NCBI GenBank assembly: GCA_038241115.1
Contig: JBBRGA010000075.1
Span: 1 to 17,125 of the forward strand
Direction: 5' to 3'
DNA from: JANYJJ01 sp038241115
GTDB lineage: Bacteria > Pseudomonadota > Gammaproteobacteria > Burkholderiales > Burkholderiaceae_C
Length of the DNA: 17,125 bases
Shown here: positions 5,340-11,759 of the stretch, piece after piece
How positions within the stretch are numbered: position 1 is the first letter of the stretch
Layout: each line of letters begins with the position of its first letter
The notes under the pieces: model-generated
Database searches by the model: none
The model's input: only the letters and a program-made list of their open reading frames with translations
What the model was told of the DNA's origin: nothing
Program-made: the position numbers and the translations under genes

Positions 5340-7609
5340 AGCGCACTGCGAAACCGACTGCCCGTACAACCGAGGTGTCGGGCGAGGTGTCGAGCAAAGT
5401 GACGAACGAAAGACTTGCACTGACCCGCCGCAGCTTCCTCGGGGCCAGCGCCGCTGCAGGCTCTTTGGTGATGGGCTTTCCTTTGATGGCCGCAGCCCAA
5501 GCCGGACAGGCGCCCGAGATCAATGCCTGGGTGGTGGTGCAGCCCGATGAAAAAATCATCATTCGGATTGCCCGCTCGGAAATGGGCCAAGGCACCCTCA
5601 CCGGCTTGGCGCAATTGGTGGCCGAAGAACTTCAGTGTGACTGGACCCGCGTCACCACCGAATACCCCACACCCGGCGACAACCTCAAACGCAATCGCGT
5701 GTGGGGAAACTTCTCCACCGGTGGCAGTCGGGGCATACGCGACTCCCAGGAATATGTGCGCAAAGGCGGCGCCGCCGCCCGCATGGTGCTGGTGCAAGCG
5801 GCGGCCAATGAGTGGAAGGTGCCGGCCAGCGAATGCAGTGTCGACAAGGGCGTGATCAGCCACAGCGCTTCGGGCAAACGCACCACGTTCGGCAAGGTAT
5901 CGGCCGCAGCCGCGCAGCTCACACCACCCACCGACATGGCGTTGAAAGACCAAAAAGACTGGAAGCTGGTGGGCCAGCCGCTGGCACGTCTGGACACGGT
6001 GGACAAGACCAACGGCAAGCAGATCTACGGCATGGACCTGAAGCTGCCCGGCATGCTGCACGCGGCCATCCGCGACTGCCCGGTGTTTGGCGGCAAGGTG
6101 CTGAGCTTCGATGCCGCCGCCATAGCCAACCGGCGCGGTGTGCGCAAGGTGGTGAAGGTGGGCGACAGCGCGGTGGCGGTGATTGCCGACACTTGGTGGC
6201 GCGCCAAAACCGCACTCGACGCGCTGCCCGTCACTTGGGACGAAGGCCCCAACGCCAAGGTGCAGCAGGCTCAGATCGACGACATCTTGAAAGCCGGGCT
6301 CAGCGCCCCAGAAGCGGCGGTTGGCAACAGCAACGGCAATGCGCGCGAGGCCTTGGCCGGTGCCGCGCGGCGCATCGAGGCGGTGTACGCCTACCCGTAC
6401 CAAAACCACGCCACGATGGAGCCGATGAACGCCACGGCCAAGATCACCCTGGCCGCGTCAGGCCCCAATGCCGGCGCCGCAGCACGCTGCGAGGTGTGGA
6501 CGCCCACACAAAACGGCGAGGCTGCGCTGGCTGCGGCAGCAGAAGCGGCCGGACTTCCGCCTTCGCAGTGCGAGGTTTACAAATTGCACCTCGGCGGCGG
6601 CTTTGGCAGGCGCGGCGCGGTGCACGATTGGGTGCGACAGGCGGTCGCCATTGCGCGGGAGATGCCGGGCGTTCCGGTCAAGCTGTTGTGGTCGCGCGAG
6701 GAAGACATGACGCACGGCCGCTACCACCCCATCACGCAGTGCAAGCTGACGGCGGGCCTGGACGACAAAGGCCAAGTCACGGCGCTGCACATGCGCTTGT
6801 CGGGCCAGTCCATTCTGGCCAGCGTGGCACCGCAGAATGTGCGCGACGGCAAAGACCCGGTCGCCTTTCAAGGCCTGAACGCCGGCGGCGGCGAGGCCAT
6901 GATCGGCTACAGCGTGCCGAATCTGCTGATCGACCACGCCATGCGCAACCCGCACGTGCCCGCCGGCTTTTGGCGCGGCGTGAACTTGAACCAGAACGCC
7001 ATTTATCTCGAATGTTTCATCGACGAGATCGCACACGCCACTCAGCAAGACCCGCTGGCGCTGCGCCGCGTTTTGATGCAAAAGCATCCCAAACACCTGG
7101 CGGTGCTGGAAGCCGCTGCCAAGCGCGCCGGCTGGGGTCAGCCTGCCGCTGACGTCGACGGCCAAAAGGTGTTTCGCGGCTTGGCGCAAACACACGGTTT
7201 TGGCAGCTACGTGGCGGCCTGCGCCGAGGTGTCGGTCAGCAACGCAGGCGTGCTCAAAGTGCACCGCATCGTGGCCGCCACCGACTGCGGGCATGCCGTG
7301 AACCCGCAGCAGATTGAAGCCCAAATCGAGGGCTCATTCGTCTACGGTTTGTCGGCAGCGCTATACGGCGCGTGCACGGTGAAAGACGGCCGCATCGAAC
7401 AAACCAATTTCGACACTTACCCCAGCATGCGCTTGGCCGAGGCGCCCAAGGTAGAGAGCATCGTCATGCCGTCAGGCGGCTTTTGGGGCGGTGTCGGTGA
7501 GCCCACGATCGCGGTGGCTGCACCGGCCGTGCTGAACGCCATTTTTGCGGCCACAGGGCAGCGCATCCGTGATCTGCCGCTGTCCAAACACAGCCTGAAA
7601 CGCGCTTGA
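5336..7609 (+). CDS. Molybdopterin-binding subunit of a xanthine dehydrogenase-family oxidoreductase (IorB-like), Tat-exported
   Basis: A 757-residue catalytic subunit of the molybdenum hydroxylase class, close to isoquinoline 1-oxidoreductase beta. A Tat signal lies at the N-terminus: TRRSFLG at residues 30-36, a hydrophobic stretch, then AAAQA. Cofactor-site motifs visible are EMGQG (82-86), GGGFGRR (420-426), the FWRGVN loop (545-550) and the active-site glutamate E722 in GGVGEP, the residue that acts as general base in the family. The frame is open far upstream of 5336, but the ATG at 5336 with AGGAG 6 bases before it, overlapping the stop of the small-subunit gene by 4 bases, is the real start. 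The substrate is not predictable: the family oxidises N-heterocycles, aldehydes and others. Its operon partners are sox genes rather than a FAD subunit or a dedicated three-haem cytochrome, which is unusual. Known family plus intact motifs make the class firm; the role is open. Confidence 0.95.
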   Translation: MKRTAKPTARTTEVSGEVSSKVTNERLALTRRSFLGASAAAGSLVMGFPLMAAAQAGQAPEINAWVVVQPDEKIIIRIARSEMGQGTLTGLAQLVAEELQCDWTRVTTEYPTPGDNLKRNRVWGNFSTGGSRGIRDSQEYVRKGGAAARMVLVQAAANEWKVPASECSVDKGVISHSASGKRTTFGKVSAAAAQLTPPTDMALKDQKDWKLVGQPLARLDTVDKTNGKQIYGMDLKLPGMLHAAIRDCPVFGGKVLSFDAAAIANRRGVRKVVKVGDSAVAVIADTWWRAKTALDALPVTWDEGPNAKVQQAQIDDILKAGLSAPEAAVGNSNGNAREALAGAARRIEAVYAYPYQNHATMEPMNATAKITLAASGPNAGAAARCEVWTPTQNGEAALAAAAEAAGLPPSQCEVYKLHLGGGFGRRGAVHDWVRQAVAIAREMPGVPVKLLWSREEDMTHGRYHPITQCKLTAGLDDKGQVTALHMRLSGQSILASVAPQNVRDGKDPVAFQGLNAGGGEAMIGYSVPNLLIDHAMRNPHVPAGFWRGVNLNQNAIYLECFIDEIAHATQQDPLALRRVLMQKHPKHLAVLEAAAKRAGWGQPAADVDGQKVFRGLAQTHGFGSYVAACAEVSVSNAGVLKVHRIVAATDCGHAVNPQQIEAQIEGSFVYGLSAALYGACTVKDGRIEQTNFDTYPSMRLAEAPKVESIVMPSGGFWGGVGEPTIAVAAPAVLNAIFAATGQRIRDLPLSKHSLKRA

Positions 7610-7641
7610 ACCATGCCCCTGCTCGAGCCAGGCTTGCTGTG

Positions 7642-8061
7642 ATGACGCGCCGCCCTGCGTGGCTTGCGGCCGTGTGGGCTGGCGTCTGCCTGGGTGCCAG
7701 CGTCGGCGTTCACGCGCAAAGTGACAACGAAAAGGAAGCGCTCAGCAAAGCAGCCGCCGGCGCGTCCATCGTGGCCAGCCGCACGCAGGGTTTGTGCGTC
7801 CTGTGCCACGCCGTGCCCGGCGTGCCACTGACGCAATCGGGGACGATAGGGCCGAGCTTGAGCGGCGTGGGCGCGCGCTGGTCGGCACAGCAACTGCGCG
7901 AGCACCTGATGGCGCCGGAACGTTTCAACCCCCACACGGTGATGCCGTCGGTGTCGCGCACTGAAGGCTTTGCGCGATTGGCGCCAGCACGGGTTGGCCA
8001 ACCTGTGCTGACCGAGACGCAAATCGACGCCGTGGTGGCTTACCTGGTGACCTTGAAATGA
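7642..8061 (+). CDS. soxX: SoxX-like c-type cytochrome
   Basis: A 139-residue periplasmic monohaem cytochrome. A Sec signal peptide (MTRRPAWLAAVWAGVCLG, cleaved after about residue 26 at HAQ) precedes the haem motif C52-x2-C55-H56 (CVLCHAVP). Features of SoxX follow: GTIGPSLSGVGARW, the axial-ligand segment NPHTVMPSV with M101, and the C-terminal QPVLTETQIDAVVAYLVTL. In the Sox system SoxX pairs with SoxA to join sulfur substrates oxidatively to the cysteine of SoxY. I chose the ATG at 7642 because it starts a clean signal peptide. A TTG at 7606 overlapping the preceding stop (TTGA) would add 12 residues and would fit the coupled style of the operon. The stop overlaps the soxY start (ATGA). 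Confidence 0.88.
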   Translation: MTRRPAWLAAVWAGVCLGASVGVHAQSDNEKEALSKAAAGASIVASRTQGLCVLCHAVPGVPLTQSGTIGPSLSGVGARWSAQQLREHLMAPERFNPHTVMPSVSRTEGFARLAPARVGQPVLTETQIDAVVAYLVTLK

Positions 8062-8534
8062 CGCTGCGCAAACCCATCGCAACACGGCGCCAGGCCGTTC
8101 TCGCAAGCGCCTCCGCCGGCGCGCTGTGGCTGGTCGGCGTTCGGCCTGCACACGGCCAGTCGGCACTTGATGCACCTTTGCAGCAAGCCATACGCGCTTG
8201 GGCGGGCAGCGCCACGCCGCGCAAAGGGCGCGTCACGCTGACAGTGGCCGAGCTCATCGACAACGGCAACCTGGTGCCCTTGAGCGTGCGCGTGAGCAGC
8301 CCCATGACGCCCGCCGACCACGTGCAAGAAATCATGCTGCTCAACGAGCGCAATCCCGGCCGCGAGCTGGCGCACTTTCAGCTGAGCCCTGCCAGCGGCC
8401 GCGCCGAGGTGTCCACTCGCGTGCGCTTGTCGACCAGCCAACATTTGGTGGCGCTGGCGCGCATGAGCGACGGCAGTGTGTGGCAAGACACGGTGGAAGT
8501 GGTGGTCACACTGGCCGCCTGCATTGAAACTTGA
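8058..8534 (+). CDS. soxY: SoxY-like sulfur carrier protein with atypical C-terminus
   Basis: A 158-residue homologue of the sulfur-carrier subunit SoxY. A Tat-like signal (RRQAVLASASAGALWLVGV, residues 10-28) fits export of SoxY together with signal-less SoxZ. The SoxY core is recognisable: the IDNGNLVPLSVRVSSPM segment, EIMLLNERNPGRELAHFQLSP, and RVRLSTSQHLVALARMSDGS. Canonical SoxY ends VTIGGCGG, where the cysteine holds the sulfur substrate on a flexible glycine arm. Here the protein ends VTLAACIET: C155 is in the aligned place but all flanking glycines are replaced and the end carries bulky and acidic residues. No single-base frameshift restores GGCGG. It overlaps soxX by 4 bases and ends with TTGA, the last of which could start soxZ. 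The family is clear; the chemistry carried may not be standard thiosulfate oxidation. Confidence 0.87.
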   Translation: MTLRKPIATRRQAVLASASAGALWLVGVRPAHGQSALDAPLQQAIRAWAGSATPRKGRVTLTVAELIDNGNLVPLSVRVSSPMTPADHVQEIMLLNERNPGRELAHFQLSPASGRAEVSTRVRLSTSQHLVALARMSDGSVWQDTVEVVVTLAACIET

Positions 8535-8554
8535 ACGACATCGCGAGACTTGCC

Positions 8555-8878
8555 ATGGCGACACCCCGAACGCTGATCCATGTGCCCGTCGCCAAAGCGG
8601 GTGATGTGATCGAGATCCGCGCCACGATTGCGCACGTGATGGAAACCGGCTTGCGCCCCGACGACGAGGGTCGGGTGGTGCCACGCGACATCGTCACGCG
8701 CTTTGAGTGCAGGCTGGACGGCGGTCTGGTGTTTGCCGCCGACATGTTCCCGGCGGTTGCCGCCAACCCTTACGTGGCTTTCACGCTGCGCGCAGAGAAA
8801 TCAGGCAGTCTGGTGTTTTTGTGGGAAGGCGACCGAGGCTTCAAGCACACCGAGACCGTGGCCTTGACGGTGACATGA
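8555..8878 (+). CDS. soxZ: SoxZ-like sulfur carrier partner protein
   Basis: A 107-residue protein matching SoxZ in length and layout: an all-beta immunoglobulin-like fold starting PRTLIHVPVAKAGDVIEIRA, the HVMETGLRPDDEGRVVPRDI stretch typical of the family, FECRLDGGLVFAADMFPAVAANPYVAFTLRA, and a C-terminal strand after GDRGFKHTETVAL. SoxZ has no signal peptide and no carrier cysteine; it forms a heterodimer with SoxY and is exported with it. The ATG at 8555 gives the family's usual N-terminus. A TTG at 8531 overlapping the soxY stop would add eight residues (MNDIARLA). The stop overlaps the soxA start (ATGA at 8875-8878). Confidence 0.9.
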   Translation: MATPRTLIHVPVAKAGDVIEIRATIAHVMETGLRPDDEGRVVPRDIVTRFECRLDGGLVFAADMFPAVAANPYVAFTLRAEKSGSLVFLWEGDRGFKHTETVALTVT

Positions 8879-9747
8879 CGAGGGCGTTGGCGGCGTGGCT
8901 TGGACGCTTGTTAAGTGTTTGCATCTTCAGCGGCTGCGTCTCGCACGGCAGCGCGCCTGACGCATCGACCGCGCCGGCTGCATCGGCCCCTTCAACTGCA
9001 TCAAGCGCACCCAACACATCTGCCCGGCGCGCCGGCTTCGAGGACATGAGCCCGGCCTTGCAAGCCATGCAACTTGACGACACCCAAAACCCCGCCATGC
9101 TGTGGGTGCGCGAAGGCGAAGCGCTGTTCTCCAAAGCGCCCGCGTCTGGGCGGAGTTGTGCAAGTTGCCACAACACCAACAGTGTCAACAGCACCGCCAG
9201 CGTCAACAGCACCACCAGCGTCAAGAGCGCCGCCACGCGCCACCCTGGCTTCGACAACGCGCTGGGGCGGCCGGTCACCCTGGCCGGCCGGGTTGATCTG
9301 TGCCGCCAACGCCATCAAGCCCTGCCGGCCCAGAGCGCAGACGGCCCCGAGGTACTGGCCTTGTCGGCGTGGCTCATGTACCAAGCCCGCGGCCTGCCCA
9401 TCGCACCACCCGCCGACCCGCGCTTGACACCGTGGACGCAGCGCGGCGAGCAGATTTACGTCACCCGCATGGGGCAATTGAACCTGGCCTGCACACACTG
9501 CCACGACCAGTACGCAGGTCTCCGCTTGGGCGGCGCGCCCATCCCCCAAGCCCACCCGACCGGCTACCCGAGCTACCGGCTGGAATGGCAAACGCTGGGC
9601 TCGCTGCCGCGCCGCTTGCGCGCTTGCATGACCGGCGTTCGCGCCCAGCCATTTGCAGCCGACTCGGCCGAATGGGTGGCGCTGGAAAGCTATCTGATGA
9701 AGCGTGCGGCGGGCATGCCGATGGAAGGTGCCGCGGTGCGGCCCTGA
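8875..9747 (+). CDS. soxA: SoxA-like dihaem c-type cytochrome
   Basis: A 290-residue homologue of SoxA, which with SoxX catalyses oxidative attachment of sulfur substrate to SoxY. Two haem motifs are visible, C95-x2-C98-H99 and C206-x2-C209-H210, plus C251 in LRACMTGVRAQPF, the position of the cysteine that becomes the persulfide haem ligand. Other family hallmarks are VDLCRQRHQALP (C143), LALSAWLMYQARGLP, CHDQYAGLRLGG, IPQAHPTGYPSYRLEWQ and GSLPRRLRAC. Oddities: the N-terminus ends its hydrophobic segment with FSGC (residues 18-21), close to a lipobox, followed by a linker of about 30 Ala/Ser/Thr/Pro residues, suggesting possible lipid anchoring. Right after haem site 1 lies an insertion made of an 18-bp tandem repeat. 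It overlaps soxZ by 4 bases. No soxB follows; 14 bp later comes the convergent yggS. Confidence 0.9.
   Translation: MTRALAAWLGRLLSVCIFSGCVSHGSAPDASTAPAASAPSTASSAPNTSARRAGFEDMSPALQAMQLDDTQNPAMLWVREGEALFSKAPASGRSCASCHNTNSVNSTASVNSTTSVKSAATRHPGFDNALGRPVTLAGRVDLCRQRHQALPAQSADGPEVLALSAWLMYQARGLPIAPPADPRLTPWTQRGEQIYVTRMGQLNLACTHCHDQYAGLRLGGAPIPQAHPTGYPSYRLEWQTLGSLPRRLRACMTGVRAQPFAADSAEWVALESYLMKRAAGMPMEGAAVRP
9181..9234 (+). repeat. 18-bp tandem repeat in soxA after haem motif 1
   Basis: Three units of 18 bp, 9181-9198, 9199-9216 and 9217-9234. The middle unit is agcgtcaacagcaccacc and the others differ by a few bases. They encode SVNSTA, SVNSTT and SVKSAA, a polar low-complexity loop inserted just behind the CASCHN haem site. 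Copy-number change would stay in frame. Confidence 0.88.
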
Positions 9748-9761
9748 ACGGCCGACGGCGC

Positions 9762-10451
9762 TCAGCCGCGTGCGCCGAAGATCGCCGTGCCGACACGCAC
9801 CACGGTCGCGCCTTCCAAAATGGCGGCGCTCATGTCGCTGGTCATGCCCATCGACAGGGTGTCCAGCGCCAAGCCGGTTTTGTTCAAGGCACCCAGGAGC
9901 TCACGCAGCGCGGCGTGTGGCGCACGCTGCGCCGCTTCGGACTCGGCAGGTTCCGGAATGGACATCAAACCGCGCAGTTGAAGGCGCGGAAGCTGCGAGA
10001 CGGCGTTGGCCACCTCCAGCAATTCGTTGGGCATCAACCCGCTTTTGCTGGCTTCACCGCTGATGTTGACTTGCAGGCAAATTTGCAGGGGCGGCAGGTG
10101 AGTTGGCCGCTGTTCGCTGAGGCGCTGGGCAATTTTCAGGCGGTCTACTGAATGCACCCAATCAAAGTGCTCGGCGACCACCCGAGTCTTATTGCTCTGC
10201 AAAGGGCCAATCAGGTGCCAGGTGATGTGGCTGCGCAGATCGGCCAGGCTGGCTATTTTGTCGACGCCCTCTTGAACGTAGTTTTCACCAAAGCTGCGCT
10301 CACCGGCCGCAAAAGCTTCACGCACCGCGTCAGCCGCTTGGGTTTTGCTGACGCACAGCAGCGTGACCGCTTGCGCCGAGCGGTGGGCTGCGGCGCAGGC
10401 CTGCGCAATGTGCGCATGCACTTCTTGGAGCTTCAGAGCTATCGTTGCCAT
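9762..10451 (-). CDS. yggS: YggS/PROSC family pyridoxal phosphate homeostasis protein
   Basis: A 229-residue single-domain PLP-binding protein with the alanine-racemase-like TIM barrel. K36 in LLCVSKTQ is the PLP-Schiff base lysine. Further family motifs are SFGENYVQE, ITWHLIGPLQSNKTR, VHSVDRLKIAQRL, LQVNISGEASKSGL, RGLMSIPEP, LSMGMTSDMSAAI and the phosphate-binding end VRVGTAIFGAR. The family controls the free PLP pool rather than having its own catalytic reaction. The start at 10451 gives the normal length. The longer open frame to 10526 adds residues that do not resemble the family. Divergent yggS-pilT is a common arrangement in beta- and gammaproteobacteria. It ends 14 bp from the soxA stop, convergent, with no evident terminator between them. 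Confidence 0.95.
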   Translation of the reverse strand: MATIALKLQEVHAHIAQACAAAHRSAQAVTLLCVSKTQAADAVREAFAAGERSFGENYVQEGVDKIASLADLRSHITWHLIGPLQSNKTRVVAEHFDWVHSVDRLKIAQRLSEQRPTHLPPLQICLQVNISGEASKSGLMPNELLEVANAVSQLPRLQLRGLMSIPEPAESEAAQRAPHAALRELLGALNKTGLALDTLSMGMTSDMSAAILEGATVVRVGTAIFGARG

Positions 10452-10558
10452 AATGAATTGGAAGTATCGGTCAAGGTAAGCCGCCAAGCGCCGAAAACCA
10501 AGGCAGCGTGGGGTCCGCAGGCACATCCGCGCCTCCAGTCAACACTAAAAAAGGCCCC

Positions 10559-11602
10559 ATGGACATTACCCAACTGCTGGCGTTTTCAGTCAAGAACAAG
10601 GCCTCCGACTTGCACCTGTCATCGGGCCTGCCGCCGATGATTCGGGTGCACGGCGATGTGCGGCGCATCAACGTCGACCCGCTGGAGCACCAGCAGGTGC
10701 ACGCGATGGTCTACGACATCATGAACGATTCGCAGCGCAAAAATTACGAGGAAACGCTGGAGTGCGACTTCTCTTTTGAGATCCAAGGCCTGGCGCGTTT
10801 CCGGGTGAATGCGTACAACCAGAACCGCGGAGCAGCCGCCGTGTTCCGAACCATTCCGTCAAAAATTCTGACGCTGGAACAACTGAACACGCCGAAAATC
10901 TTTGCCGAGTTGGCGCTCAAACCGCGCGGCATGGTGCTGTGCACCGGCCCCACGGGCTCGGGCAAATCGACCACGCTGGCGGCCATGGTGAACCACCTGA
11001 ACGAAAACGAGTACGGCCACGTTCTGACGGTGGAAGACCCGATTGAGTTCGTGCACGAATCCAAGAAATGCCTGATCAACCAGCGTGAAGTCGGCCCGCA
11101 CACGCTGAGCTTTTCGAACGCGCTGCGCTCGGCCTTGCGCGAAGACCCAGACGCCATTTTGGTGGGCGAGATGCGCGACCTGGAGACCATCCGCTTGGCA
11201 CTGACGGCCGCTGAAACAGGTCACTTGGTGTTTGGCACGCTGCACACGTCGAGTGCGGCCAAAACCGTCGACCGCATCGTCGATGTGTTCCCGGCGGCAG
11301 AAAAAGAAATGGTGCGCTCGATGCTGTCGGAATCGCTGATTGGGGTGATTTCACAAACGCTGTGCAAGACCAAAGACGGCAGTGGTCGGGTGGCAGCCCA
11401 CGAAATCATGTTGGGCACGGCAGCCATACGCAATTTGATACGTGAGAACAAAGTGGCGCAGATGTACTCGTCTATTCAAACAGGCAACAGCATGGGCATG
11501 CAGACCCTGGACCAGAATTTGGCAGATTTGGTGCGGCGAAATTTGGTGTCGCCCGCTGAGGCGCGAGCGAAGGCGAAGTTTCCGGAAAACTTCCCCGGGT
11601 AG
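10559..11602 (+). CDS. pilT: Type IV pilus twitching motility ATPase PilT
   Basis: A 347-residue hexameric ATPase that powers pilus retraction. A PAS-like N-terminal domain (MDITQLLAFSVKNKASDLHL) is followed by the RecA-like domain: Walker A GPTGSGKST at residues 130-138, the Asp box ending TVEDPIE (158-163), Walker B DAILVGEMRD (198-207, E204), the His box AETGHLVFGTLHT (218-230), and the PilT-specific AIRNLIRE at 289-296 needed for retraction. All are intact. AAAAAAGG lies 5-6 bases before the ATG at 10559, so the longer open frame from 10508 is not used. It is divergent from yggS (107-bp gap, no promoter that I can call) and followed by pilU after 157 bp. Confidence 0.97.
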   Translation: MDITQLLAFSVKNKASDLHLSSGLPPMIRVHGDVRRINVDPLEHQQVHAMVYDIMNDSQRKNYEETLECDFSFEIQGLARFRVNAYNQNRGAAAVFRTIPSKILTLEQLNTPKIFAELALKPRGMVLCTGPTGSGKSTTLAAMVNHLNENEYGHVLTVEDPIEFVHESKKCLINQREVGPHTLSFSNALRSALREDPDAILVGEMRDLETIRLALTAAETGHLVFGTLHTSSAAKTVDRIVDVFPAAEKEMVRSMLSESLIGVISQTLCKTKDGSGRVAAHEIMLGTAAIRNLIRENKVAQMYSSIQTGNSMGMQTLDQNLADLVRRNLVSPAEARAKAKFPENFPG

Positions 11603-11636
11603 ATGACGGCCCCAAGGTCGGCGGGTACGCCGCCCG

Positions 11637-11670
11637 CCCCCCGAGGGGAGCAAATCTTGCTCGGGGCGGC
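11637..11670. terminator. GC-rich hairpin in the pilT-pilU gap
   Basis: Inner arms GAGCAA (11648-11653) and TTGCTC (11657-11662) enclose loop ATC, extended by CCCC (11639-11642) and GGGG (11663-11666) across a 5-base bulge. A smaller GGCG...CGCC hairpin lies just upstream at about 11619-11633. A run of five T occurs at 11682-11686, too far for a textbook intrinsic terminator. It may attenuate transcription into pilU or be a copy of a dispersed intergenic element of the kind frequent in Comamonadaceae genomes. Confidence 0.4.
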
Positions 11671-11759
11671 CCAGCGCTCGATTTTTGATTGATGTGCGCT
11701 TGCCTTTGGCATCGCTATGATTCTTTGCAGCGGCTCTTCAAGGGCCAGAAGGTACTTAA

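Noticed and set aside
5315..6409. 364-residue minus-strand frame
   Set aside because: Antisense shadow of the molybdopterin subunit gene with no recognisable domain.
5812..7152. 446-residue plus-strand frame inside the molybdopterin subunit gene
   Set aside because: Arg/Gly/Ala-rich alternative frame of a gene with intact family motifs.
8040..8684. 214-residue minus-strand frame opposite soxY and soxZ
   Set aside because: No family resemblance; the sense strand encodes two clear Sox proteins.
9748..9761. Terminator between soxA and yggS
   Set aside because: The gap is 14 bp and holds no convincing stem or T-run.
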